The translations under genes and the position numbers were made by a program. Source: R-RK-3 sp963842775 (lineage in GTDB: Bacteria; Pseudomonadota; Alphaproteobacteria; Rhizobiales; Rhodomicrobiaceae). Taken from it: 64,000 nucleotides of DNA. Positions within the stretch are counted from its first letter, which is position 1; each line of letters begins with the position of its first letter. The stretch covers positions 310,001-374,000 of the forward strand of contig CAWJHQ010000001.1 of NCBI GenBank assembly GCA_963842775.1, given 5' to 3'. The notes beneath the pieces were generated by a model. It worked only from the letters and a program-made list of their open reading frames with translations, was not told where the DNA came from and searched no databases. Shown here piece by piece: positions 1 through 8,139 of the stretch.

Positions 1-1
1 C

Positions 2-1330
2 GTCGCCCTGATGGGCGCCGCCCTATGCGGTCATGCCGTGCCGGCGGAAGCTGCGCGCATTCAGCGGGTCGTCAGCCCAGGCGGCATTACCGCCTGGCTG
101 ATCGAAAGCCACACGCTGCCGCTCGTTCGGGTATCGGTCGCTTTCAAGGGCGGCTCATCGCAGGATCCCGCCGACAAGCCCGGCGTCGCCAATTTCGCGG
201 AGTGGATGCTGAACGAGGGCGTCGGTGAGATGAACACCGCCCAATTCTTCCGCGCCAAGAAGCTGCTCGGCGCGGCCGAGGTCAAGCAATTGACTGCCGA
301 GCGCCAGATCATCGTCTTCACAATGCTGAGCGAAAATCTCGACGCTTCGATCGATCTGTTTCGCCAGATGCTCGTTGCCCCGCGCTTTGACGACGATGCA
401 ATGGCGCGAGCGCGCGCGGAGATCTCGAATGGGATCGAGGCGCTGCGTCTCAACCCCGCAAGCAATATTCTCAATGAGCTGTTCGCATCGATATTTCCTG
501 GCCACCCTTACGGCGTCGATAAGCAGGGCACCCCTGCCTCGGTCGCGGCGATCAACCGTCAGGATCTGGAAAACTACCGCCGCGCGACCTTTGCGAAGGA
601 TAATCTGAGCGTGGCGGTGGTCGGCGACATCGACGCGGCGACACTTGGCGTTCAGCTCGACAAGGTGTTCGGCGGGTTGCCGCCGCACGGCCAGGTTCGG
701 CCCGTGCCGGTCGCGAAAGCAGGCACGCCGCAGTCGAAGACCATCCCCGACAATGTCAGGCAGACCAATGTCGCCTTCGGCTATGCGATCGATACGCCGT
801 TGACGTCCGAGGACATGCCGGGCGTCGCGATCCTCAATCATATTCTGAGCGGCGGCATTCTGTCGTCACGGCTCGATCGCGAGGTCCGGGTGAAGCGCGG
901 GCTGGTGTACAGCATCGGCTTCTCGATCACGCGAACGCCCTACAACCAATATGCGTATGGCAGCTTCGGCGCCGAACCGGGATCGGCAGAGCAGGCCTAT
1001 GAGCTTGCCCGCGAGGAGATCCGGAAGATGGCGGAAGAAGGGCCGACGCCGGAGGAAGTGCAGAACGCCAAGACCTATCTGCAAGGCGCCTATGTGGTCG
1101 CCCTGAGCAACAGCGCCGGGCTTGTCAGCGAGCTCCTGGAACTGCAGCGCTTCGGTCATGACCTGGACGCGATCGACAGCTATGCCGCCCGCGTCCAGGC
1201 GGTGACGCCGGAACAGCTCCGCAAGCTGGCAAAGCGGATCTTCAAGCCCGATGCGATCTCACGGGTTGTCGTCGGCCCGCCCGCGCAAGCTGACGCAGGG
1301 GGGAAAGGCAAAACGGCGGCCGAGAAGTAG
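2..1330 (+). CDS. M16-family peptidase homologue lacking the zinc motif (5' partial)
   Basis: Non-catalytic member of the M16 (pitrilysin/insulinase) family. The frame is open to the left edge, and the first in-window Met (position 11) lies inside the tail of a signal peptide (LMGAALCGHAVPAEA), so the real start is outside the window. At the place of the zinc motif HxxEH the protein reads NFAEW (in GVANFAEWMLNEG), so both metal-binding His are missing. The C-terminal half keeps the Arg/Tyr region typical of M16 partners (DREVRVKRGLVYSIGF). In alphaproteobacteria such genes usually follow an active M16 protease and form a periplasmic heterodimer with it; that partner would be just upstream. 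About 440 residues matches the single-unit M16 length. The family call is firm; the role as partner is inferred. Confidence 0.85.
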   Translation, partial: VALMGAALCGHAVPAEAARIQRVVSPGGITAWLIESHTLPLVRVSVAFKGGSSQDPADKPGVANFAEWMLNEGVGEMNTAQFFRAKKLLGAAEVKQLTAERQIIVFTMLSENLDASIDLFRQMLVAPRFDDDAMARARAEISNGIEALRLNPASNILNELFASIFPGHPYGVDKQGTPASVAAINRQDLENYRRATFAKDNLSVAVVGDIDAATLGVQLDKVFGGLPPHGQVRPVPVAKAGTPQSKTIPDNVRQTNVAFGYAIDTPLTSEDMPGVAILNHILSGGILSSRLDREVRVKRGLVYSIGFSITRTPYNQYAYGSFGAEPGSAEQAYELAREEIRKMAEEGPTPEEVQNAKTYLQGAYVVALSNSAGLVSELLELQRFGHDLDAIDSYAARVQAVTPEQLRKLAKRIFKPDAISRVVVGPPAQADAGGKGKTAAEK

Positions 1331-1453
1331 CGCTGCAGAGGCCGGCGAGGACTGTCACTGTGCCCGCCCCACCGGAGGCGTCCGCTAGCCCTTATACCAA
1401 ATCTCTGAAAGTGCGACTCATGCGCCTCAATCCAGCGGCTTCTGCAGGCGTCG

Positions 1454-1562
1454 CCCCCTCTCCCATGGGGAGAGGGTTGGGGTGAGGGGGTAAGCGTTTG
1501 ATAGATAGCCATAAACCCCTCACCCGGCGCTTCGCGCCGACCTCTCCCCACGGGAGAGGTGA
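1454..1562. repeat. Palindromic mosaic repeat, family A copy 1
   Basis: Two GC-rich dyads face each other: CCCTCTCCCATGGGGAGAGG near 1455-1475, and a second unit near 1516-1562 that carries GGCGCTTCGCGCC and CCTCTCCCCACGGGAGAGG. The AT-richer spacer differs between copies. The element lies between the convergent M16 gene and the amidohydrolase gene, so it sits at the 3' ends of two transcription units and could act as a bidirectional RNA stem-loop. Related copies are at 5398, 9434 and 47662. Confidence 0.85.
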
Positions 1563-1611
1563 AGACAAGCGCTGATTGCACCGCATGAGTTCATGTCACT
1601 GGGTCTTGGTA

Positions 1612-2463
1612 TTAGTCCTTGAAGCCGTACAGCTCGGCGGCATTTGTCGCCAGGATCTTCGTCCGGGTTTGTTCGTCCGGCGCCCAATCGAGCAGCAGAT
1701 CGAGCAAGCCGGGGTCGTCCGGGTAGCCGAACTTGTCCGCCTGCGCATGCGGCCAGTTGCTCGCCCAAAGCATCCGCTCCGGCGCGGCGCGTACCAGCGC
1801 CTTGGCGAGTCGTCCGACGTCGTCATAATCCGGGGCGCCGGTTTTCGAGGTCTCATAAGGCGCGGACAGCTTCACCCAGCAGCGGCCCGTATCGACGATC
1901 CGCAGCAGCGATTTGAACGCCGCATGATCGGTCGCCACCGGCTCCAGAAATTTGCCCGTATGGTCGATGATGAACGGGCCCGGCAACCCGGTCAGCATCG
2001 CCTCGTAATCCGGAAATTGCCGTCCGTCCAATTGCACGATGGGGTGCCAGCCAAAGGGCTTTACCCTCGCCGCCATTTCCTCAAGGTGTTCGAGGCCGAG
2101 CGTACCGCCATGCAGGGCCATGCAGCGGAAGGCGCGCGCGCCGCCCTTGGTCAGGCGGTCGAGTTCCGCGTCGCTTACGCCCGGCTTCACCACGACGACG
2201 GCGCGGGCGCACGGCCCGAGCTGTGCGATCAACTCCATCATCAGCGTATTGTCGTCGCCATAGGCGTTGGGCTGCACCGCGACAACGCGCTCGATGCCGA
2301 GCCATTTCATGAGCTGCCGGTAATCGTCGACGGAAGCGTCCGCCGGTGACGGCGTTCCGGGCAGCGCCAGAAATCGCCTGTCATAGAAATGCATGTGCGT
2401 GTCGCAGGTGCCCGGCGGCGTCTTCAATCGCGGAGCTCGGCCCGTCAGCGGTCTTGTCGTCAT
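1612..2463 (-). CDS. Amidohydrolase (2-pyrone-4,6-dicarboxylate hydrolase-like)
   Basis: A TIM-barrel metal-dependent hydrolase of the amidohydrolase-2 family, 283 residues. The N-terminal metal motif is CDTHMHFYD (HxH type), and later segments FIIDHTGKF, WVKLSAPYE and ERMLWASNWPH match the PDC-hydrolase/lactonase branch. The start at 2463 is chosen because it follows the upstream dehydratase closely (the genes overlap by a few codons... only in longer alternatives) and because MTTRPLTGRAP begins the conserved region; the frame stays open further upstream but runs into that gene. In this operon with udh, kdgD and a dehydratase, it most likely opens a sugar-acid lactone, for example the aldarolactone made by uronate dehydrogenase. 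LigI-like pyrone dicarboxylate hydrolysis is the alternative. Substrate is inferred. Confidence 0.8.
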   Translation of the reverse strand: MTTRPLTGRAPRLKTPPGTCDTHMHFYDRRFLALPGTPSPADASVDDYRQLMKWLGIERVVAVQPNAYGDDNTLMMELIAQLGPCARAVVVVKPGVSDAELDRLTKGGARAFRCMALHGGTLGLEHLEEMAARVKPFGWHPIVQLDGRQFPDYEAMLTGLPGPFIIDHTGKFLEPVATDHAAFKSLLRIVDTGRCWVKLSAPYETSKTGAPDYDDVGRLAKALVRAAPERMLWASNWPHAQADKFGYPDDPGLLDLLLDWAPDEQTRTKILATNAAELYGFKD

Positions 2464-2473
2464 CGGTTTTCCC

Positions 2474-3562
2474 TCAGCGCATGGGGTAACGGTTGAGCAC
2501 GGAATCATCGGGGACGAACCCCAGACCCGGACCCTTGGGAACTGCGATTTGCCCATTCCGCGGCAGCGGTATGTCGTGGCCGATCCATGCTTCCGGACGG
2601 GTGTAAAGAAACTCGACCAGCCCGACATCCGGCAGGCACGCGGCAAGCTGCAGCGTCGCCCAATAACCCGGTCCGAAATAGGGCGAATGCGGCATGGCCG
2701 TCTTGCCGGCGGTGGATGCGAGCGCTGCGACGGCGAGAAATTCGCTCACGCCGCCGACCTTCGTCACGCTCGGTTGCGGAAAATCGACTGCGGGGAAGAG
2801 CCGCTTGAACTCCATGGTCGTGCAGGCATTCTCGCCGGCGGCAAGGCTGACGCCGAGCCACGATAGACGCTGCAGCGCCTCATAATCGTCCGGCGGAAAG
2901 ACCGGCTCCTCGATCCAGGTCAGGTCGAGGGCTCTCAGCTGCTCGATCATCGCCTCCGCCTGCGCCTCGGTCCATGCGCAATTGACGTCGGTCATCAGCT
3001 CGGTTGATGGTCCGGCGGCATTGCGCCCGGCGGCGACGCAGTCATACTCTATCTCGTGAAGCTTCACGGCCGTAAAGCCATCCGCCACCGCCCGCTCCGT
3101 GCATACCGCGACGGCCGCCGGATCCCCATATCGCACGAGGCTTGCATAAGCGGGCAAATTTTCCCACCGTGTGCCGCCGAGAAATGCCGCCAGCGGCTTT
3201 CCGGCAAGCTTCGCGGCGAGGTCCCACAGGGCGATGTCCAACCCGGAAATGGCGAAAATGGTAATGCCGTAACGGCCCTGAATATGCAGGCGCTGCTGCA
3301 ATTCGCGGTTCAGCGCGGGGATATCCTCGACGGTCCGGCCGATCACCAGCGGCGCGACCATATAGGTAACTGCGGTGTGCACGGAAGCCGCGCAGCCATA
3401 GGCGAAACTTTCGCCCCAGCCGACCGCGCCGTCGACGCTCTCCACGCGCACCAAAACCGTCTCGAAATGTGTCCAGCCACGCGGGACGGAACGGGGTCCG
3501 TCATAAAAATCGTCGAACGGGATTTTCAGCGCGATCGCTTCGACGGATTTGATGGTGAACAT
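2474..3562 (-). CDS. Mandelate racemase/muconate lactonizing-family dehydratase
   Basis: Enolase-superfamily enzyme of 362 residues, likely an aldarate (glucarate/galactarate-type) dehydratase because it sits between udh and an amidohydrolase and 10 bases from udh. The barrel shows metal ligands in order: Asp in LMTDVNCAW, Glu in TWIEEPVF and Glu in AAGENACT. The first acid/base motif is TAVKLHEI (KxH rather than the KxK of mandelate racemase). The catalytic His is in TAMPHSPYFGPG. The Asp that normally pairs with this His, in the motif QPDV, is replaced by Ser here (FPQPSVTKVGG). The start at 3562 (MFTIKSVEAIALK) gives the usual N-terminal cap strand; a longer open frame upstream overlaps udh and is rejected. 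Exact substrate unknown. Confidence 0.85.
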   Translation of the reverse strand: MFTIKSVEAIALKIPFDDFYDGPRSVPRGWTHFETVLVRVESVDGAVGWGESFAYGCAASVHTAVTYMVAPLVIGRTVEDIPALNRELQQRLHIQGRYGITIFAISGLDIALWDLAAKLAGKPLAAFLGGTRWENLPAYASLVRYGDPAAVAVCTERAVADGFTAVKLHEIEYDCVAAGRNAAGPSTELMTDVNCAWTEAQAEAMIEQLRALDLTWIEEPVFPPDDYEALQRLSWLGVSLAAGENACTTMEFKRLFPAVDFPQPSVTKVGGVSEFLAVAALASTAGKTAMPHSPYFGPGYWATLQLAACLPDVGLVEFLYTRPEAWIGHDIPLPRNGQIAVPKGPGLGFVPDDSVLNRYPMR

Positions 3563-3572
3563 CGGCAACCCC

Positions 3573-4391
3573 TCACTCCGTGTCGCGTATCCGTTCGAAG
3601 TCGTCGCTGAATTCCTGCGAGCAGAACGGGCCGCCCTGAAAATAATCGCCGACCTCGTCTTTCGGTAGCGACGCCTGCGCCGCCAGCACGGCCTCGGCAA
3701 AGGTTTCGCTCTGGCCTTCCGGCTGGTAGCCGAGCGAATAGGCGAGTTCATTGTCCCACCAGGCGCGCTGATTATCGGACATGCCGTAGACGACTTCGTA
3801 AATCAGATCAGGCCGCTCCAGCCCGATGCGGATCAGCGAAACCAGATCATTTGGCTTCAGCCAGATCGCCAGCCGCCGCTCATCCAGAGGGCGGTCTCCG
3901 AAATTGCCGATGCGGATGCTGAGCACGCCGATGCCGTGCTTATAGGCGTAGAGCGATCCAACGCCCTCGCCGAACAGCTTGCTCACCCCGTAGCGCGTGT
4001 CGGGAAGCGGCACCACATCGGCGCCGATCTTCTGATGACGCGGATAGAAGCCGACGGCATGGTTCGACGAGGCGAAGATGACTCGCTTCACACCTTGGCG
4101 GCGCGCCGCTTCGAACAGATTATAGGTGCCGATGATATTGGACTGAAGGATGGTCTCCCACGGTCCCTCGACCGAATAGCCGCCGAGATGCACGATGCCG
4201 TCCACCCCCGTCACCGCCGCCTCGACCTCGCCGAAATTCGACAGGTCGGCCGCGATGAAGCTCTCGTCGGCGCGCAGGTCCTCCGGCGCTTTGAGGTCGC
4301 TGAGAACCAGATCAGGGTAGATCGGCTTGAGCAACGTGCGCAGCCGCGTGCCGATCCCGCCGCTCGCGCCTGTCATGAGAATTCTACGCAT
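3573..4391 (-). CDS. udh: Uronate dehydrogenase
   Basis: Extended short-chain dehydrogenase that oxidises D-glucuronate or D-galacturonate with NAD to the aldarolactone. The Rossmann motif GASGGIGTRL is at residues 8-17, the segment DGIVHLGGYSVEGPWE matches the family, and the catalytic pair is in YGVSK. The C-terminal stretch with AWWDNE and FQGGPF resembles characterised bacterial Udh enzymes such as that of Agrobacterium. At 272 residues it has normal length. It is 12 bases downstream of kdgD and 10 bases upstream of the dehydratase, so all four minus-strand genes from 5321 to 1612 look like one operon. The family call is strong; the preferred uronate cannot be read from sequence. Confidence 0.88.
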   Translation of the reverse strand: MRRILMTGASGGIGTRLRTLLKPIYPDLVLSDLKAPEDLRADESFIAADLSNFGEVEAAVTGVDGIVHLGGYSVEGPWETILQSNIIGTYNLFEAARRQGVKRVIFASSNHAVGFYPRHQKIGADVVPLPDTRYGVSKLFGEGVGSLYAYKHGIGVLSIRIGNFGDRPLDERRLAIWLKPNDLVSLIRIGLERPDLIYEVVYGMSDNQRAWWDNELAYSLGYQPEGQSETFAEAVLAAQASLPKDEVGDYFQGGPFCSQEFSDDFERIRDTE

Positions 4392-4403
4392 CCCGGGGCT
4401 CCC

Positions 4404-5321
4404 CTAAATGTCTTGCGAACCAAGCTTGGCGATCAACGGGCCCAGCATGGCTTCCTCTTCTTCGGTCAGGTCCGACAGTGGCGACCTGACCGGTCCCGCG
4501 TCGCGCCCGACAAGACGGACACCCGCTTTCACGATGCTGACGGCATAGCCGGCGCGGCGATTGCGGATCGCCGCATAGGGCATGAAGAACTCGTCGAGCA
4601 GCCGGTTGACCGTGGCGGAGTCGTCGGCGACGATGGCGCGGTAGAAATCCATCGCCATGCGCGGAATGAAGTTGAACACGGCCGAGGAATAGACCGGCAC
4701 GCCGGCCGCCTTATAGGGCGCGGCGAAAAACTCCGCGGTCGGCAGTCCGCCGAGAAAAGCGAGGCGGTCTCCCAATTTGCGGCGGATGGCCACCAGCAGC
4801 TCCAGATCGCCGATGCCGTCCTTGAAGCCGATCAGATTGGGGCATTCGTCGGCGAGCCGGGCGAGCGTGTCGGGCTGCAAGCGGCAGATGCCTCTATTAT
4901 AGACGATGACGCCGAGTTTCACCGATTTGCAGATCGCGGCGACATGCCGGGCGATGCCTTCGCCGTCGGCCTCCACTAGATAATGCGGCAGCACCAGCAG
5001 CCCGGCGGCGCCCAGCCTTTCGGCCTCCTGCGCATAGGAGATGGCCTGACGCGTGCCATAGCCCGTCCCGGCGATGATCGGCACGGCGCCGCGGCTGGCG
5101 TCGACGGCGGTTGCGATCACGGCGGAATAGTCCTCCGGCGTCAGCGAAAAGAATTCGCCGGTGCCGCCGGCCGCGAACAAAGCGGTGGCCCCGTAGGGCA
5201 TCAGCCATTCCAGCCGCGCACGATAGGAGCCGGGGTTGAAATCGCCGCCCGCCGTAAAGTCCGTGACGGGGAAGGACAAGAGGCCGGCCGAAAGTATGCG
5301 CTTCAATTCATCGGGATGCAT
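4404..5321 (-). CDS. kdgD: 5-dehydro-4-deoxyglucarate dehydratase
   Basis: Class I aldolase-fold (DapA superfamily) enzyme that dehydrates and decarboxylates 5-dehydro-4-deoxyglucarate to 2,5-dioxovalerate (alpha-ketoglutarate semialdehyde). Residues 13-22 read GLLSFPVTDF, which is typical of KdgD. The Schiff-base lysine is K167 in IGFKDGIGD, and the conserved Tyr is Y141 in VIVYNRG. At 305 residues it has the usual length. It is the first gene of the four-gene uronate operon; a putative promoter lies at 5370-5397. The semialdehyde dehydrogenase needed to reach alpha-ketoglutarate is not in the window. Confidence 0.9.
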   Translation of the reverse strand: MHPDELKRILSAGLLSFPVTDFTAGGDFNPGSYRARLEWLMPYGATALFAAGGTGEFFSLTPEDYSAVIATAVDASRGAVPIIAGTGYGTRQAISYAQEAERLGAAGLLVLPHYLVEADGEGIARHVAAICKSVKLGVIVYNRGICRLQPDTLARLADECPNLIGFKDGIGDLELLVAIRRKLGDRLAFLGGLPTAEFFAAPYKAAGVPVYSSAVFNFIPRMAMDFYRAIVADDSATVNRLLDEFFMPYAAIRNRRAGYAVSIVKAGVRLVGRDAGPVRSPLSDLTEEEEAMLGPLIAKLGSQDI

Positions 5322-5369
5322 GAGAACCCTGAGCTTTGCGTGAGAAATAATGCGTCATATCAGATCCGT

Positions 5370-5397
5370 ATTATATGGACCGACGCCGCTCTGTCTT
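5370..5397 (-). promoter_or_regulatory. Putative sigma-70 promoter of the kdgD operon
   Basis: On the minus strand a perfect TATAAT (5375-5370) is preceded, after 16 bases, by AAGACA (5397-5392). It is about 50 bases upstream of the kdgD start. The -35 box touches the edge of the palindromic repeat at 5398. A segment TGATATGACGC just downstream resembles, imperfectly, the GntR palindrome found at 6357. Confidence 0.4.
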
Positions 5398-5504
5398 ACC
5401 TCTCCCATGGGGAGAGGTCGGAATGCGCGAGCATTCCGGGTGAGGGGGGCATGCCTATCGATCGTTCGCAACCCCTCACCTAACCCTCTCCCAATGGGAG
5501 AGGG
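5398..5504. repeat. Palindromic mosaic repeat, family A copy 2
   Basis: Inverted arrangement of the same units as at 1454 and 9434: ACCTCTCCCATGGGGAGAGG at 5398-5417, a GGAATGCGCGAGCATTCC dyad near 5419-5436, and CCCTCTCCCAATGGGAGAGG near 5484-5503. It separates the 3' end of the GntR-type regulator gene from the kdgD promoter, both on the minus strand. Confidence 0.85.
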
Positions 5505-5565
5505 CGGAGTTCCAATAGCCCTTGATGTTCCGTGGCGCAGGGGTCGCTCTTTCGGAGACTTGGTG

Positions 5566-6294
5566 TCAGTCATCGGTTTTCGCCGGATTTTCCAAGTGCT
5601 CGCGCAAGCGTTCGCGGCTGTTGCTCAAATGCAGACGCATCGCCGAACGGGCAGCGTCGGAATCCTGGCGGTGAATTGCCCGGTAGATTTCCTCATGCTC
5701 GTGATTGACGCGCAATAGATATTCGACCGGATCGGCGGCGTAGAAGCGAAATGTCGGTACCCGCGCACGCGGGATGAGCAGCGCGCCGAGGTAGCTGAAT
5801 AGATGCGTGAAATGCGCATTGCCGGTCGCCTCCGCGACGGCGTGATGGAAACGCAGGTCCGGCGCGATCGCATCTTCCGAAGCCTCGATCATCTCGGCCA
5901 TCTGGTCCAGCGCCCCGCGCATGTGCTCGATATGCTCGGGCTTGCGGCGCTGCGCGGCCAGCGCAGCCGCCTCGACTTCGACCGCGATACGCAATTCCAG
6001 GACCCTGACAATCTCCTGCAGCACATCGGGATTGGTTTCGCCGGCGGGAAGAACAGGCCAGCCGCTCCGCTGCAGCACGAAGGCGCCGACGCCCTGCTGC
6101 GTCGCAACGAAACCGGAGGCGCGCAAGCTGGAAATCGCTTCGCGCACCACGGTGCGGCTGACCCCATAGCGCTCGACCAGCTCCTGCTCGCTCGGCAGCT
6201 TGTCGCCCGGCTTGAGCTCGCCGCTGTCGATGCGCTCGCGCAGTGCCTTGCTGAGCTGCGAGGTAAGCGTTTCGCGCTGGCGGAGTGCCGTCAA
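5566..6294 (-). CDS. GntR-family (FadR/FCD subfamily) transcriptional regulator
   Basis: 242-residue regulator with an N-terminal winged helix-turn-helix (about residues 10-75; core LPSEQELVERYGVSRTVVRE) and a C-terminal all-helical FCD ligand domain. The FCD metal/ligand site is suggested by LRFHHAVAEATGN and by the C-terminal HxxI/H motif NHEHEEIYRAIHRQD. It stands between the uronate operon and the divergent TRAP transporter, so it probably represses both until a uronate, aldarate or KDG-type acid binds. Its own promoter region carries the perfect palindrome CCTTGTATGACAAGG at 6357-6371. Family assignment is firm; the effector is inferred. Confidence 0.88.
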   Translation of the reverse strand: MTALRQRETLTSQLSKALRERIDSGELKPGDKLPSEQELVERYGVSRTVVREAISSLRASGFVATQQGVGAFVLQRSGWPVLPAGETNPDVLQEIVRVLELRIAVEVEAAALAAQRRKPEHIEHMRGALDQMAEMIEASEDAIAPDLRFHHAVAEATGNAHFTHLFSYLGALLIPRARVPTFRFYAADPVEYLLRVNHEHEEIYRAIHRQDSDAARSAMRLHLSNSRERLREHLENPAKTDD

Positions 6295-6356
6295 TATCTG
6301 TCCCTCCGCCCGCTATGGTCGTCAATGGGCTCTGACATTAACTCTATCATCGATTT

Positions 6357-6371
6357 CCTTGTATGACAAGG
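6357..6371. promoter_or_regulatory. GntR-type operator (perfect palindrome)
   Basis: CCTTGTATGACAAGG is a perfect 6-3-6 dyad located 63 bases upstream of the regulator's start. Its core TTGTATGACAA is repeated, with one change (TTGTATGATAA), at 6532-6542 in front of the TRAP genes. This spacing and symmetry fit a FadR-type dimer. Confidence 0.6.
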
Positions 6372-6509
6372 TGCGTGCGGTCTGACATGTTCAGTGCGGG
6401 CGCCAAACGAGGTCGACAGAAAATAGAACGCCGGTTTCCCATAAGCTTGAGCATAAATAACGCTTTATCGGACAAGATGGACAGAATCCAAATTCCGTGG
6501 AGTCCGTTG

Positions 6510-6542
6510 TTGACGAAAACCTCGCCCCATGTTGTATGATAA
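6510..6542 (+). promoter_or_regulatory. TRAP operon promoter with overlapping second operator
   Basis: TTGACG at 6510-6515 is a good -35 box, and TATGAT at 6535-6540 a good -10 box, although the 19-base spacer is long. The -10 box lies inside TTGTATGATAA (6532-6542), a near copy of the operator at 6357. Bound repressor would cover the -10. The rest of the 306-base intergenic region (6295-6600) shows only this promoter, the first operator and the ribosome site GGGAGGAA just before 6601. Confidence 0.5.
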
Positions 6543-6600
6543 GAAGATGGCTTGTGCAGGCAGGCTTCAGAAACGGTGATCATCCGTCAGGGAGGAATTT

Positions 6601-7593
6601 ATGGGAAAAAATGAGCTTTTCGCGCGCGGTCTGGGTGCGCTTGCCGGTGCTGCATTGCTGGCGACGATATCCGGCGCAGCGGCAGCGAGAGAGTTCCGAT
6701 CGGCCGACGTCCACCCCGCCGATTATCCCACGGTAAAGGCCGTCGAATATCTGGGCAAGCTCGTCGCGGAACGGACCGGCGCCAAATTCTCGGTCAAGGT
6801 TTTCGGCCAGAGCACGCTCGGCTCGGAAAAGGATACGGTCGAGCAGACCAAGCTCGGCGCTCTCGACATGGTTCGGGTGAACACCGCGGCCTTCAACAAT
6901 ATCGCGCCCGAAACGATCATTCCGGCGCTGCCTTTCATCTTCAAATCGACCGCGCATATGCGCGGCGTGCTCGATGGGCCGGTCGGTGACGAGATTCTGA
7001 AGGCGCTCGAACCGCACGGCTTCATCGGCCTCGCCTTCTACGATAGCGGCGCGCGTTCCTTCTATCTGACCAAGAAGCCGATCAAGACGCCCGCCGATAT
7101 GAGCGGCCTCAAGGTGCGGGTGCAGCAATCCGACATGTGGGTGTCGATGATGCAGGCATTGGGCGCAAACCCGACGCCGATGCCCTATGCCGAGGTCTAC
7201 ACGGCGCTGAAAACCGGCGTGGTCGACGGTGCGGAGAACAACTGGCCGTCCTACGAATCCTCAAAGCACTACGAGGTCGCCAAATTCTACAGCCTGACCG
7301 AGCATTCCCTGGCCCCGGAGGTCCTCGTATTCTCCAAGAAAGTTTGGGACACGCTGCCGAAAGACCAGCAGGACGTCATCCGCCAGGCAGCCAAGGACTC
7401 GGTGCCCTATATGCGCAAGCTGTGGGATGAGCGCGAAGCGGCATCGCAGAAGGTGGTCGAGGCGGCAGGTTCCACCATCACCAAGGATCTCGACCGCAAG
7501 GCCTTCTCCGACGCGATGAAGCCGGTCTACGACAAATTCGCCGCAACACCGGCCCTGCAATCCCTCGTGAAGCGCATTTCGGAGACGAAATAG
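6601..7593 (+). CDS. dctP: TRAP transporter substrate-binding protein (DctP family)
   Basis: Periplasmic solute-binding protein of a tripartite ATP-independent transporter, 330 residues. A signal peptide covers about residues 1-29 (LGALAGAALLATISGAAAA). The segment MSGLKVRVQQSDMW contains the conserved arginine that salt-bridges the ligand carboxylate in DctP proteins, and NPTPMPYAEVYTALKTGVVDG is the typical hinge segment. The start is fixed by GGGAGGAA seven bases upstream. It is the first gene of a P-Q-M operon and divergent from the GntR-type gene. Together with udh and kdgD, this points to a uronate or aldarate as ligand; that part is inference. The name dctP is generic. Confidence 0.93.
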   Translation: MGKNELFARGLGALAGAALLATISGAAAAREFRSADVHPADYPTVKAVEYLGKLVAERTGAKFSVKVFGQSTLGSEKDTVEQTKLGALDMVRVNTAAFNNIAPETIIPALPFIFKSTAHMRGVLDGPVGDEILKALEPHGFIGLAFYDSGARSFYLTKKPIKTPADMSGLKVRVQQSDMWVSMMQALGANPTPMPYAEVYTALKTGVVDGAENNWPSYESSKHYEVAKFYSLTEHSLAPEVLVFSKKVWDTLPKDQQDVIRQAAKDSVPYMRKLWDEREAASQKVVEAAGSTITKDLDRKAFSDAMKPVYDKFAATPALQSLVKRISETK

Positions 7594-7689
7594 GTGCTGC
7601 AGCAGGCTGGAACCACGACCGAGACCGCCGGAAGTTCCGCCCTGCGCTGACTGACGGCCATCAACAGGCAGATCTCCCGGCTATGCCTG

Positions 7690-8139
7690 ATGATGGCCGT
7701 CCTAGGCCTCACCGCCCTCGTGCTGGTCGTCACCTGGCAGGTCTTCGGGCGGTATGTGCTCAACGACACGCCCATCTGGGCCGAAAGCCTTGCCCTGGTG
7801 CTCGTGCTCTACGTCACCATGTTCGGCGCCGCGGTGGGGGTCCGCGATGCCGGTCATATCGGCATGGAATCGCTGCTGGCGATGATTGCACCCAAGCGCT
7901 TCGAAATCGCCTTCGAAATCATCATCCACCTCTTGGTCGGCACGTTCGGCGTCCTGATGGCCTGGCACGCCTCGCTGCTGGCGATGTCCGTCATGCACTA
8001 CGCGATCCCGACGCTCGGCCTGTCCGAAGGCGTCAGCCATGTGCCCGTCGTCATTGCCGGCGCTTTGATCGCGCTGTTTTCGCTTGAGCACATACTTGCG
8101 CTGCTGCACGGGCAAGAGGTCGTCCCCTCATGGCATTAG
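7690..8139 (+). CDS. dctQ: TRAP transporter small membrane subunit (DctQ family), possibly 5' disrupted
   Basis: Small four-helix subunit of the TRAP permease. The visible protein (149 residues) starts directly in helix 1 (GLTALVLVVTWQVFGRYVL) and contains the family motif around PIWAESLALVLVLYVTMFGA. A GTG at 7594, directly after the dctP stop, begins the same frame and would add the usual cytoplasmic N-terminus, but a TGA at 7648-7650 interrupts it (context CGC TGA CTG ACG). A single C-to-T change from CGA would explain this. Translation may restart at ATG 7690 or 7693, keeping all membrane segments. The 3' end overlaps dctM by 10 bases. Confidence 0.85.
   Translation: MMAVLGLTALVLVVTWQVFGRYVLNDTPIWAESLALVLVLYVTMFGAAVGVRDAGHIGMESLLAMIAPKRFEIAFEIIIHLLVGTFGVLMAWHASLLAMSVMHYAIPTLGLSEGVSHVPVVIAGALIALFSLEHILALLHGQEVVPSWH

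Noticed and set aside
1454..1562. Possible insertion-sequence ends or attachment sites in the palindromic repeats
   Set aside because: No transposase, integrase or target-site duplication is near any copy; they match small non-autonomous intergenic palindromes.
2393..2866. Plus-strand frames over the amidohydrolase/dehydratase junction
   Set aside because: No family resemblance and no ribosome site; the minus-strand enzymes explain the sequence.
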